This document shows positions 8,720 to 17,382 of a DNA stretch of 64,000 nucleotides, one piece after another. The stretch spans positions 372,001 to 436,000 of the forward strand of contig CAWGLW010000005.1 in assembly GCA_963823525.1 (NCBI GenBank). Direction: 5' to 3'. The DNA comes from CAWGLW01 sp963823525 (GTDB taxonomy: Bacteria; Pseudomonadota; Gammaproteobacteria; Steroidobacterales; Steroidobacteraceae). How positions within the stretch are numbered: the first letter of the stretch is position 1; each line of letters starts with the position of its first letter. The notes under the pieces were generated by a model. The model made no database searches, was not told where the DNA came from, and was given only the letters and a program-made list of their open reading frames with translations. The position numbers and the translations under genes are program-made.

Positions 8720-9085
8720 TCAGCCCCGGCGCGGCTTAACGGCGTCGCGCATCCAGGTCCAGCAGGCAACGGCCGATGGCATGCCGATCGTCGCTGCCGT
8801 CAAAGGAACCAGCTGCTCGATTTCCGCCAGCGGGATGCCCTCGGCAACTGCCTTGCGGGTGCCTGCACGCACTGCACCCTCTCGCATCGCCCCCATGGCC
8901 GATGCGAGTTTGACGAGTCGCGCGGTTCGCGGGTCAATTGGCCCGTGCGTACCGGCTTCGTTGATTGATTCCCAGGCGCTCGCGAGTGCCGGATAACGCT
9001 TTACGAAGTCACGGTAAGGCTTGGGCGCTTTCGGAAGCCGGGTAGAGGGCATCGCCTTTCGTGCCCCGGTGGTCTTCTTGGCCAT
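8720..9085 (-). CDS. Carboxymuconolactone decarboxylase (CMD/AhpD-like) family protein, no active-site Cys
   Basis: A 121-residue protein whose core, RLVKLASAMGAMREGAVRAGTRKAVAEGIPLAEIEQLVPLTAATIGMPSAV, matches the all-helical CMD fold. AhpD-type members have CxxC and His in the first helix, and gamma-carboxymuconolactone decarboxylase has a His; the equivalent stretch here, REGAVRAGTRKA, has neither. The biochemical role is therefore unclear. The Lys-rich N-terminus is not a signal peptide. GGAG lies seven bases before the ATG. Single gene, divergent from the cupin gene. Confidence 0.75.
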   Translation of the reverse strand: MAKKTTGARKAMPSTRLPKAPKPYRDFVKRYPALASAWESINEAGTHGPIDPRTARLVKLASAMGAMREGAVRAGTRKAVAEGIPLAEIEQLVPLTAATIGMPSAVACWTWMRDAVKPRRG

Positions 9086-9225
9086 TGTTGTCTCCTCAAA
9101 GTCGAGGTCCGCGCCGGCTGGCAGGCCGAATTATGCCGGCATGAAAACGAACTCAGGGTCAGTCTGTCGCAGTTTCGGAAGCGAAGTCCAGTTGATCGAC
9201 CGGGCGCCCCGCTTTTTTTGGCCGA

Positions 9226-9231
9226 TATAAT
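9226..9231 (+). promoter_or_regulatory. -10 element upstream of the cupin gene
   Basis: A perfect TATAAT at 9226-9231, without a clear -35 box. It would start a transcript about 105 bases before the cupin ATG. A T7 tract after a short GC-rich inverted repeat lies just upstream (near 9201-9219). Confidence 0.4.
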
Positions 9232-9342
9232 CATGCCGATAGCGATGCATCGTCCCGGTGCGCCGTTAACCCTTGTTCGCGGGCCGGCGCCGGTAACACG
9301 CTGCCCGGTCCGTCCGTGCCCCAACGAGAAGGAGTTGAATTG

Positions 9343-9714
9343 ATGCCCGACGTTATTTCGCCTGGGAAGTTCGCAGCCACACTCACCGAGCACTGGTCGC
9401 CGCGCGTCGTGGCGGAACTCGATGACTCCTATGTCAAGGTGGCCAGCGTACAAGGTACGCTGGCCTGGCATAGACACGAGAACGAGGACGAATTCTTTTA
9501 CGTCCTGAAGGGTTCGTTGACCATCGAAATGGAAGACCGGCGCGTCGTCCTCGGTGAAGGCGATGCCTTCATCGTTCCACGGGGCGTGCTTCACAATCCC
9601 ATCGCCGAACACGAATGTCACATCATGCTCATTGAGCGAAAGACCACGCAGCATACCGGCGCCCATGTCACTGAGAAGACGCGCAGCGTTGCGGAACAGC
9701 TGCGGCCGATCTGA
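9343..9714 (+). CDS. Cupin domain protein
   Basis: A 123-residue single-domain cupin. Motif 1 is WHRHENEDEFFYVLKG (two His and Glu as metal ligands) and motif 2 is GDAFIVPRGVLHNPIA (the fourth ligand His). It is close in pattern to small cupins annotated as mannose-6-phosphate isomerase-like, but the substrate cannot be inferred. The ATG at 9343 is chosen because GAAGGAG sits eight bases upstream; the in-frame GTG at 9316 lacks this. The methyltransferase gene follows after 50 bases. Confidence 0.85.
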   Translation: MPDVISPGKFAATLTEHWSPRVVAELDDSYVKVASVQGTLAWHRHENEDEFFYVLKGSLTIEMEDRRVVLGEGDAFIVPRGVLHNPIAEHECHIMLIERKTTQHTGAHVTEKTRSVAEQLRPI

Positions 9715-9764
9715 AGTTCAGCGCCGAGTCTTCGTCAATTCGATCGACCTGGCAGGGCAGTAGC

Positions 9765-10454
9765 TTGAAACCCAACGTGTCCCCGTTTGCCATCGCCCTC
9801 GCTGAGCGGTTCGCTCTCGGTGACTCGAACATCCTGGACGTCGGTTGCGGCGACGGCAGTTTCGTTCGCGAACTGGCGGCCAGAGGCGCCCATGCCACTG
9901 GAATTGAGTGTTCCGCCCGCCAGCTGGAATCATGCGGCAAGGCGACCCTCGTCGCTGACGAACGCTATGTTGCCGGTGTTGCGCAGGCACTCCCGTTTGC
10001 CGATGGCGCATTCGATGCGACCGTCCTGCGGTTCGCATTGCACCACGTACCCATCGACATGATGGGCCGGGCGCTGCGGGAAGCGCGACGAGTGACGCGT
10101 CCGGATGGCGAGTTGTTCGTGTTTGAACCGCTGACGTCGGGCAGTAATTTCGAGCTCACCCGGCTGATCGACGACGAGACGATGGTCCGCGCCGCCGCGC
10201 AGGCGGCCATCGGGCGGGCGGTCGAGGACCGGTGGCTGAGTCGCTCGCAGGGCGTGACGCTCCTGACCGAAGTCGTGCATGCGGACTTTCCCACGCTGCG
10301 GCAACGTCTGCTCGCTGTCGATGGGACGCGCGCACAAAAGCTCGCTGCGATCGACGCCGAACTGCGCCATGCATTCGATTCGCTGGGGACCGAAACCAGG
10401 GGCGGTCGGCGGTTTGTGCAGCCGGTTCGGCTGGATGTGCTGCGCTGGCCGTAA
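9765..10454 (+). CDS. Class I SAM-dependent methyltransferase
   Basis: A 229-residue methyltransferase of the Methyltransf_11 type. Motif I is ILDVGCGDGSF (about 23-33), the SAM-binding acidic residue is in ATGIECSARQLE, and VAQALPFADGAFDATVLRFALHHV forms the following motifs. The start is a TTG at 9765 with AGGG upstream; the sequence before it offers no better start. The substrate is unknown. It sits downstream of the cupin gene and may be co-transcribed with it. Confidence 0.85.
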   Translation: MKPNVSPFAIALAERFALGDSNILDVGCGDGSFVRELAARGAHATGIECSARQLESCGKATLVADERYVAGVAQALPFADGAFDATVLRFALHHVPIDMMGRALREARRVTRPDGELFVFEPLTSGSNFELTRLIDDETMVRAAAQAAIGRAVEDRWLSRSQGVTLLTEVVHADFPTLRQRLLAVDGTRAQKLAAIDAELRHAFDSLGTETRGGRRFVQPVRLDVLRWP

Positions 10455-10777
10455 GCCGCGAATCTGATCGGCTGGCCCGCTCTGAATCGGGCGGCAGCAG
10501 CCTGGGCAGGGCCTTGCGGGAGTCATGGCCCGACAGCGTCGGCCGGTGCGACGGTGGCATCGCGGATCTGCGAAATTCCGACGCCGGTGCGCAGGCCTTC
10601 GTTCGGGCTACCACCGGCGAGACGGGCGGGCAGGCATCCTCACGGCAAGGAAAACAAAGACTTGGGTCGAGGGCAACCGCGAGACTCAGGGCCCCGTTTT
10701 GGCTACACTTCGGCGCTCTAAGGGGCGGGCGACAGGCGTCGTCGGCCTATCTGCAACCAGAATTGCCCAGGGAAGCC
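10455..10777. other. Intergenic region upstream of sucA
   Basis: About 320 bases. The sucA frame is open through it, but the translation is Arg/Gly/Ser-rich and unrelated to SucA N-termini. A TACACT at 10704-10709 is a possible -10 for the sucAB-lpd operon, with only a poor -35. No other feature is seen. Confidence 0.4.
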
Positions 10778-13663
10778 ATGAGCGATATGCCCGCGATGCT
10801 GCCTTCGACCCCCTTGACGGCCGGCAATGCCGCCTATGTCGAGGAGCTCTACGAGCGGTTTCTGCGGGACCCCGAGTCGGTCGCACCACGCTGGCGCGAG
10901 TACTTCCGTGAACTCGGGGGACTCGGTTCGGACGTCGCCCACCGTCCGGTGGTCGAGGACCTCGCGCGTCGCTCCAAACTGCCAAGGTCGGCTTTCGCGC
11001 CACCGGCGGTGACCGCTGGCACCGTGGTTGACAGCTCGGCCAAGCAGGGTGCGGTCTCGCGCCTGATCCAGATCTACGCTAACCGTGGGCACCTGATCGC
11101 CAGTATTGATCCGCTGGGCATGATGGTCCGCCCGGTTCCCAAGGTGATGGGTCTTGATTATCTTGGCTTGTCCGACGACGACCTCGACACGGTGTTCTAC
11201 ACCGGCAGTCGCAATGCCGCGATCCAGCCGCGTCTTACGCTGCGTGACATCATCGCCCAGCTCAGGCAGATCTACTGCGGAACGATTGGCGCTGAATTCG
11301 CGCACGTATCCAACGCGACCGAACGGCTCTGGCTGCAGGAGAAGTTCCAGGTCGGACGGGTCAAGCAGCATTTTGCGCCGGAGGAGAAACGCAACATCCT
11401 CTGGGGGCTGACCTCGGCGGAGGGCCTGGAGCGCTACCTCGCGACACGCTATCCAGCGCAGAAGCGATTCTCGCTGGAGGGGGGCGACAGCCTGATTCCG
11501 CTGCTCAACGACCTGATCCAGAGCAGTGGCGGTCACGGCGTGAAGGATATCGACATCGGGATGGCCCACCGGGGTCGCCTGAATGTGCTGGTCAACGTGC
11601 TGGGCAAGTCGCCTAAGGAATTGTTCTCGGAGTTCGAAGGCGACTACGACCTTGCCAAGCTGCGCGGGTCGGGCGACGTCAAGTATCACAAGGGATTCTC
11701 CTGCGACGTCCGTACGCCCACGGGCAACGTCCACGTTGCACTTGCGTTCAACCCGTCGCACCTTGAAGTCGTCAATCCGGTGGTGGAAGGCTCGGTACGG
11801 GCACGTCAGGAGCGGCGCTCCGATGCGACCGGCAAGGAAGTGATGGCCGTGCTGATTCACGGCGATGCGGCGTTTGCCGGCCAGGGTGTCGTGATGGAAA
11901 CGCTGCAGATGTCACAGGCCCGCGGTTTCTACACCGGCGGTACCGTGCACGTGGTGATCAACAACCAGGTCGGCTTCACGATGAGCGACCCGCGTGACGC
12001 ACGTTCCACGCTGTATTGCAGTGACGTTGCAAAAATGATCGAGGCTCCGATCCTGCACGTCAATGGTGACGATCCGGAGGCGGTGCTTTTCGCGACCCGG
12101 CTGGCCGTGGCCTACCGGGCCAAGTTCCGCAAGGATGTAGTGATTGACCTCGTTTGCTACCGGCGGCTTGGCCACAACGAGGCCGATGAGCCGGCGGCGA
12201 CCCAGCCGGTCATGTATTCGACGATCCGCAAAATGCCGACCACTCGCCAGACCTATGCGAGCCGGCTGGAAGCAGAGGGCACGATCGAGGCGGCCGAGGC
12301 CGACGCAATGATCGATGAATATCGCGATGGACTGGACGACGGCAAGCCGCAAGCGCGGGATGTGATCGGACTGATTGGGAACAAGTTCACTGTGGACTGG
12401 TCGCGGTTTCACGATGCCGACTGGTCCGAGATCGTCGAGACCGGCGTGCAGCCGGCCGTGCTGAGTTCCCTGGCCGAGCGGGTCACAACGTATCCCAGAG
12501 ACTTCCAGCTGAACCGGCAGGTACAACGCATCGTCGATGAACGCAGGAAGATGGCGGCCGGCCAGGTCATGGTGGACTGGGGTTTCGCCGAGACCATGGC
12601 TTATGCGTCATTACTGGATGAAGGCTTTGAAATCCGTCTCACGGGGCAGGACAGTGGCCGTGGCACGTTCTTTCATCGCCACGCAGTCGGCCACGAGCAG
12701 GTTACTGGCGAGACCTATATCCCGCTGCAGCACGTCAAGGCGGGCCAGCCGAGGTTTCGGGTCACCGACTCTTTCCTCTCCGAGGAGGCCGTGCTGGGCT
12801 TTGAATACGGCTATGCGACGACCGATCCGAACTGCCTGGTGATCTGGGAGGGCCAGTTCGGAGACTTCGCCAACGGCGGCCAGGTGATCATTGACCAGTT
12901 CATCAGCTCGGGTGAGGCGAAATGGGGCCGCATTTGTGGTCTGACGCTGTTCCTGCCGCATGGCTACGAGGGCCAGGGACCGGAGCATTCCTCGGCGAGG
13001 CTGGAGCGCTTCCTGCAGCTTTGCGCGGAGAACAACATGACCGTGTGCGTGCCCTCGACGCCCGGGCAGATGTTCCACATGTTACGCCGCCAGATGTTGC
13101 GCAATTTCCGTAAGCCACTGATCGTGATGACGCCGAAGAGCCTGCTCAGGCACAAGCTCTCGGTCTCGGCGATTGAGGATCTGCAGCGCGGCTACTATCG
13201 CGATGTGATCGATGAAATCGACGATTTGCCGGTCAAGGACATCAAGCGCATCGTGTTCTGCTCCGGTAAGGTCTTTTTTGATCTTCTCGAACAGCGCCGT
13301 GCCGAGGAAGATCGAAATGTCGCAATCGTCCGAATTGAACAGCTCTATCCGTTCCCGAGCGATGATTTCGCGCGGGTCATCGCCCGCTACCCGCATGCAA
13401 AAGAAATTGTCTGGTGCCAGGAGGAGCCGCAGAATCAGGGTGCCTGGTACCAGATCCGCCATCGCCTGCATGAAGGAATCGGGCCGAAACAGGACCTGCT
13501 GTACGCCGGTCGCGAGCCAGCCGCCGCGCCGGCGACGGGTATCATGCAACTGCACAACGAGCAGCAGCGCGGACTGGTCTCAGCTGCGCTTACGGCGACA
13601 ACCACTGAAGAGTCCGCCCGCGAAACCTCCCGGCTTCGCGAGAACGGCCGCAGGAAGAAGTGA
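10778..13663 (+). CDS. sucA: 2-oxoglutarate dehydrogenase E1 component
   Basis: A 961-residue thiamine-diphosphate enzyme, close to the usual 930-960, that decarboxylates 2-oxoglutarate and passes the succinyl group to the lipoyl arm of SucB in the TCA cycle. Seen in order: the N-terminal tail that binds E2 (YVEELYERFLRDPESV), DIGMAHRGRLNVLVNVLGK, GDAAFAGQGVV (ThDP-Mg region), INNQVGFTMSDP and, near the end, the transketolase C-terminal domain. The ATG at 10778 has GGGA upstream and begins the E2-binding tail. The stop is followed by sucB after five bases. Confidence 0.97.
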   Translation: MSDMPAMLPSTPLTAGNAAYVEELYERFLRDPESVAPRWREYFRELGGLGSDVAHRPVVEDLARRSKLPRSAFAPPAVTAGTVVDSSAKQGAVSRLIQIYANRGHLIASIDPLGMMVRPVPKVMGLDYLGLSDDDLDTVFYTGSRNAAIQPRLTLRDIIAQLRQIYCGTIGAEFAHVSNATERLWLQEKFQVGRVKQHFAPEEKRNILWGLTSAEGLERYLATRYPAQKRFSLEGGDSLIPLLNDLIQSSGGHGVKDIDIGMAHRGRLNVLVNVLGKSPKELFSEFEGDYDLAKLRGSGDVKYHKGFSCDVRTPTGNVHVALAFNPSHLEVVNPVVEGSVRARQERRSDATGKEVMAVLIHGDAAFAGQGVVMETLQMSQARGFYTGGTVHVVINNQVGFTMSDPRDARSTLYCSDVAKMIEAPILHVNGDDPEAVLFATRLAVAYRAKFRKDVVIDLVCYRRLGHNEADEPAATQPVMYSTIRKMPTTRQTYASRLEAEGTIEAAEADAMIDEYRDGLDDGKPQARDVIGLIGNKFTVDWSRFHDADWSEIVETGVQPAVLSSLAERVTTYPRDFQLNRQVQRIVDERRKMAAGQVMVDWGFAETMAYASLLDEGFEIRLTGQDSGRGTFFHRHAVGHEQVTGETYIPLQHVKAGQPRFRVTDSFLSEEAVLGFEYGYATTDPNCLVIWEGQFGDFANGGQVIIDQFISSGEAKWGRICGLTLFLPHGYEGQGPEHSSARLERFLQLCAENNMTVCVPSTPGQMFHMLRRQMLRNFRKPLIVMTPKSLLRHKLSVSAIEDLQRGYYRDVIDEIDDLPVKDIKRIVFCSGKVFFDLLEQRRAEEDRNVAIVRIEQLYPFPSDDFARVIARYPHAKEIVWCQEEPQNQGAWYQIRHRLHEGIGPKQDLLYAGREPAAAPATGIMQLHNEQQRGLVSAALTATTTEESARETSRLRENGRRKK

Positions 13664-13668
13664 CAACC

Positions 13669-14886
13669 ATGAGTATTGAAGTCCGCGTACCCCAACTGCC
13701 GGAATCGGTGGCCGATGCAACCCTGGTGGCCTGGCACAAGCAGCCCGGCGATGCCGTCAGTCGTGATGAGAACCTGGTCGATCTCGAGACCGACAAAGTC
13801 GTTCTCGAGGTGCCAGCGCCCGCGGCCGGCGTGATCAAGGAACTCAAGGTCGCTGACGGTGCGACCGTGACCAGCGGGCAGCTGCTTGCGATTCTCGAGG
13901 AAGGCGAAGCCGCGGCGACGTCGTCGAAAGCGGCGCCACCGAAAGCCGAACCGGCGAAGGCGCCCGCGGTTGCCGCTGAGCACGATGAGCCACTTGCTCC
14001 CTCCGTTCGACGGCTGGTCGAAGAGCATGGGCTTGATGCGTCCACCATCACGGGCAGTGGCCGTGACGGGCGTATTACCAAGGCCGACGTGCTGGCGCAC
14101 CTCGCCCGTGGCGAGGAAAAGACGGCTATTGCGACAAAGCCGGCTGTCGCCGCTTCGTCGGCACGGTCCGATGCGCCGATGGGCGCACGCGAGGAACGGC
14201 GCGTGCCGATGACCCGTCTGCGCGCGCGGATTGCAGAGCGGCTGGTCGAGGCGCAATCGACTGCCGCAATGCTGACGACCTTCAATGAGGTGGACCTCAA
14301 GGCAGTCATGGATCTGCGCGCGCGGCACAAGGACGCGTTCGAGAAAAAGCACGGTGTGCGGCTCGGCTTTACGTCCTTCTTCGTCAAGGCATGCATTGAG
14401 GGGCTTCAGCGTTTCCCGGAGATCAATGCCTCCGTGGACGGTAAAGAAATTGTCTACCACGAGTACTACGACATCGGCGTGGCCGTCTCCACCGAGCGCG
14501 GGCTGGTCGTACCGGTGCTACGCGATGCGCAGGCAATGAGTTTTGCGGAGATCGAACGTTCGGTCGGCGGCTACGCCGAGCGAGCCCGGGAAGGTTCGAT
14601 TACCATCGAGGAACTCACGGGCGGAACCTTCACGATTACGAACGGCGGCGTGTTTGGATCGCTGCTGTCGACGCCGATCCTCAACATGCCGCAAAGTGCG
14701 ATTCTCGGCATGCACAAGATCGAGAAGCGTCCGATTGTCGTCGGCGATGAGATCGTCATCCGGCCGATGATGTACCTGGCGCTGAGCTACGATCATCGAC
14801 TCATCGACGGGCGTGAAGCCGTGCAGTTCCTGGTCGCGGTCAAGGAATTGCTCGAGGATCCCGCCCGACTACTGCTGCAGGTCTAA
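13669..14886 (+). CDS. sucB: Dihydrolipoyllysine succinyltransferase (E2 of 2-oxoglutarate dehydrogenase)
   Basis: A 405-residue E2 with the expected three parts: one lipoyl domain (LVDLETDKVVLEV, lipoylated Lys43), a peripheral-subunit-binding domain (about 110-145, APSVRRLVEEHGLDASTITGSG) and the acyltransferase core ending in DHRLIDG with catalytic His376 and Asp380. Ala/Pro-rich linkers separate them. It takes the succinyl group from SucA to CoA. The ATG at 13669 is preferred over a GTG at 13660 that would overlap the sucA stop. Confidence 0.97.
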   Translation: MSIEVRVPQLPESVADATLVAWHKQPGDAVSRDENLVDLETDKVVLEVPAPAAGVIKELKVADGATVTSGQLLAILEEGEAAATSSKAAPPKAEPAKAPAVAAEHDEPLAPSVRRLVEEHGLDASTITGSGRDGRITKADVLAHLARGEEKTAIATKPAVAASSARSDAPMGAREERRVPMTRLRARIAERLVEAQSTAAMLTTFNEVDLKAVMDLRARHKDAFEKKHGVRLGFTSFFVKACIEGLQRFPEINASVDGKEIVYHEYYDIGVAVSTERGLVVPVLRDAQAMSFAEIERSVGGYAERAREGSITIEELTGGTFTITNGGVFGSLLSTPILNMPQSAILGMHKIEKRPIVVGDEIVIRPMMYLALSYDHRLIDGREAVQFLVAVKELLEDPARLLLQV

Positions 14887-14890
14887 GCCC

Positions 14891-16318
14891 ATGTCCAACT
14901 CATACGACGTCGTTATCATCGGGGCCGGTCCGGCCGGTTACCCCTGTGCGATCCGCTGTGCCCAGAACGGTTTGCAGGTGGCCTGCATCGACGAGTGGAA
15001 AAACTACGACGGCAAGTACGCGCTCGGCGGCACGTGCCTGAACGCGGGCTGTATTCCCTCCAAGGCGATGCTGGAGTCCTCCGAGCTCTACCACAAGGCG
15101 CAGGAAGAATTCGCCATCCACGGGATCAAGTTTGGCAAACTGGATTTCGACCTGGCGCAGATGCAGAAGCGCAAGGCCAGGATCGTCGCCGGGTCGACCC
15201 AGGGCATCGCCGGGCTTTTCAAGGCGGCCGGGGTCACGGTTATGCAGGGGCATGGCCGGTTGCTGAGCGGCCATCGAGTTGAATACACCGCGGCGGACGG
15301 CTCAAAGCAGGAATTGCAGGCCAGGCACGTCGTGCTGGCGTCAGGCTCGACGCCCATGCAGTTGCCGAGCGTGCCCTTTGATGGCGACCGGATCGTCGAT
15401 TCCTGGGGTGCGCTCGAATTCGATACGGTTCCCAAGCGCCTTGGCGTGATCGGGGCCGGCGTAATCGGGCTCGAACTCGGCAGCGTCTGGCGCCGTCTGG
15501 GTGCAGAGGTGGTCGTGCTCGAGGCGCTCGAAGAGTTTCTCTACATGGCGGACGAACAGGTCGCCCGGGAGGCGTTAAAGCACTTCAGGAAGCAGGGCCT
15601 CGACATCCGTCTCGGTGCCAAGGTCACCGGTGTGAAAAAGGCCAGGGGTGGGGTCACGCTGCAATACAGCGACGCGAAGGGTGAGCAGAGCGTCACGCTG
15701 GACAAAGTGATTGTCGCAATCGGACGGCGCCCGTTCACCGAGGGACTGCTCGGCGAGGGCACCGGTGTCACGCTCGATGAGCGAGGCTTTATCACCGTTG
15801 ACGAGGAATGCCGCAGTGCGGCGGAAAACGTCTGGGCCGTCGGCGATGTCGTTCGTGGGCCGATGCTGGCCCACAAGGGCAAGGAAGAGGGCGTAATGGT
15901 TGCGGACCTGATCGCGGGGCTCGTATCCGAAGTCAATTACCGGACGATTCCGTCGGTGATCTACACGGCGCCAGAGATCGCCTGGGTCGGGCAGACCGAA
16001 CAGCAGGTCAAGCAAAGCGGACGCGAGTACAAGGTCGGCAGCTTCCCGTTCATGGCCAGTGGGCGGGCCCAGGCCATGGAAGCGCGGGCCGGCTTCGTCA
16101 AGGTCATTTCGGCGACCGACGACGACGAGATTCTCGGTGTGCACATGATCGGCCCGATGGCGGGTGAGTTGATCGCCGAGGCCGTTCTTGCGATGGAATA
16201 CTCGGCAAGCACCGAGGATATACAGCGGACGATTCACGCCCATCCGACATTAAGCGAAGCCTTTCACGAGGCAGCGCTCGGTGCAGACAAGCGGGCGATC
16301 GACTTCCCGAACCGCTGA
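14891..16318 (+). CDS. lpd: Dihydrolipoyl dehydrogenase (E3)
   Basis: A 475-residue FAD enzyme that reoxidises the lipoyl groups of E2 with NAD+. It has an N-terminal FAD motif VVIIGAGPAGY, redox-active disulfide in GGTCLNAGCIPSK (Cys49, Cys54), an NAD-binding GVIGAGVIGLELG, and the C-terminal HAHPTLSE carrying the catalytic His451 and Glu456. It starts five bases after sucB, so sucA-sucB-lpd form one operon that makes a complete 2-oxoglutarate dehydrogenase complex; it may also serve pyruvate dehydrogenase. Confidence 0.97.
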   Translation: MSNSYDVVIIGAGPAGYPCAIRCAQNGLQVACIDEWKNYDGKYALGGTCLNAGCIPSKAMLESSELYHKAQEEFAIHGIKFGKLDFDLAQMQKRKARIVAGSTQGIAGLFKAAGVTVMQGHGRLLSGHRVEYTAADGSKQELQARHVVLASGSTPMQLPSVPFDGDRIVDSWGALEFDTVPKRLGVIGAGVIGLELGSVWRRLGAEVVVLEALEEFLYMADEQVAREALKHFRKQGLDIRLGAKVTGVKKARGGVTLQYSDAKGEQSVTLDKVIVAIGRRPFTEGLLGEGTGVTLDERGFITVDEECRSAAENVWAVGDVVRGPMLAHKGKEEGVMVADLIAGLVSEVNYRTIPSVIYTAPEIAWVGQTEQQVKQSGREYKVGSFPFMASGRAQAMEARAGFVKVISATDDDEILGVHMIGPMAGELIAEAVLAMEYSASTEDIQRTIHAHPTLSEAFHEAALGADKRAIDFPNR

Positions 16319-16524
16319 TTCCGGGGAGCCTGCTCCGCGGCGGATCCACGGGTTGCCGTGGCACGGGTCGCGCCGTCCGCCAGGCGGGTTTCGGGGTGCT
16401 TTTTCGACCCGGCGAATATCGTGGAGCGACTCGAAAGAGTACCCGGAAGCCCGTCAATCCCTTGGCGCCCAATGTCATCACCGGACCTGTCGGATCGCGG
16501 AGGGGCGATCAAGCCTGATTGAGC

Positions 16525-16938
16525 TCAGTCCTCCCTGGTTGCATCAGGATGAGCATCGATCAGAACACGCATCTCGACGCCCCGCTTGTGCCAGACAGTC
16601 GCCGCGTCGTCCAGAATGGAGCGGGCGACAGCAAATGCCTCTGGTGACTCGCGTTGGAATTCGTCGGCATTCTCCAGTATCAGCAGACAGGCCTCGGCGG
16701 GCTGCCAGCTGGAATCCGCCAGGCAATCGAAGAACGCATCCCAGTTCTGACCGAACCACTCGGGGAACTCGAACGCCAGCGCCACCCGCCGCAGAAACTC
16801 GTATTTTTCGCTGCAACCGGCCAGATCGACCCGGCGGCAGGCAATACCAGCCGATTGTGCTTCAGCGCACAGCTGCGAGACCTCGGCCGTATCCAGATCC
16901 CCGATTGTGATGAAAGCGGACTCCTGGCCGGCACTCAT
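16525..16938 (-). CDS. Barstar family ribonuclease inhibitor
   Basis: A 137-residue barstar-like protein. The core FPEWFGQNWDAFFDCLADSSW (about 58-78) contains Asp67 and Asp71, matching Asp35 and Asp39 of Bacillus barstar, which plug the barnase active site. The rest (LLILENADEF, ILDDAATVWHKRGVEMRVLI) follows the family. Its ATG overlaps the stop of the RNase gene by the four-base ATGA, so the two are translationally coupled. It has no signal peptide and would protect the cytoplasm from the neighbouring exported RNase. Confidence 0.88.
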   Translation of the reverse strand: MSAGQESAFITIGDLDTAEVSQLCAEAQSAGIACRRVDLAGCSEKYEFLRRVALAFEFPEWFGQNWDAFFDCLADSSWQPAEACLLILENADEFQRESPEAFAVARSILDDAATVWHKRGVEMRVLIDAHPDATRED

Positions 16939-17369
16939 GGTTTGATCTCCACGCGGCGAAAGGAACGGTAGTGGTCGTCGGTGTAGTAGTAAGTCTCGGG
17001 CGGATCGCCGCCGCTGACGATGCGACGTGCGCCGCGATCCCGTGAGCCGGGCGTTTCGACCGTGAACTCACGGTAGTAGCCCCGTGGACGATCCGGCAGT
17101 CGCCGCTCACGATTCTGGAAAACTGCTCCGTCACGATCGTAGGGGAACGGTCCACCGGATTCGATGGCCTTCAGCGTGAGGACGGCTTCCGGCGGCAGGA
17201 AACCCGGGTATCGATCGGTCTTCGGGTCTGATCCCGTGGCCGTTTGCTGTGGCGCCGGCGAAGCCGGCGGGACTGAGGGGCCCGGCGGGGCGCACCATTG
17301 CAGGATCAGGAACGCGATCAGTGCGATCAATACGATTCGCACGAGACGCAGCATGACCGGCGAGAGCAT
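16935..17369 (-). CDS. Barnase-like guanyl-specific ribonuclease (N1/T1 family), membrane-anchored or secreted
   Basis: A 144-residue protein. Residues 8-26 are hydrophobic (a signal peptide or anchor), 27-50 are Pro/Ala/Thr-rich linker, and 60-144 align with barnase: FQNRERRLPDRPRGYYREFTVE, RRIVSGG and TDDHYRSF. The catalytic residues are kept: Glu101 (barnase Glu73), Arg117 (Arg87) and His133 (His102). It should cleave RNA 3' of G. It starts 13 bases after the relA stop on the same strand and overlaps the barstar gene, suggesting a relA-RNase-barstar transcript. The start could be 17369 or 17354. Confidence 0.88.
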   Translation of the reverse strand: MLSPVMLRLVRIVLIALIAFLILQWCAPPGPSVPPASPAPQQTATGSDPKTDRYPGFLPPEAVLTLKAIESGGPFPYDRDGAVFQNRERRLPDRPRGYYREFTVETPGSRDRGARRIVSGGDPPETYYYTDDHYRSFRRVEIKP

Positions 17370-17382
17370 GTGCCGGCCCCGT

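Noticed and set aside
10232..10777. N-terminal extension of sucA by 182 codons
   Set aside because: The extension is low-complexity, overlaps the methyltransferase gene and is not found in SucA proteins; the E2-binding tail begins at 10778.
16319..16524. Terminator between the convergent lpd and barstar genes
   Set aside because: Only short GC-rich repeats (near 16324-16335 and 16378-16392) without a following T tract were found, so no terminator was called.
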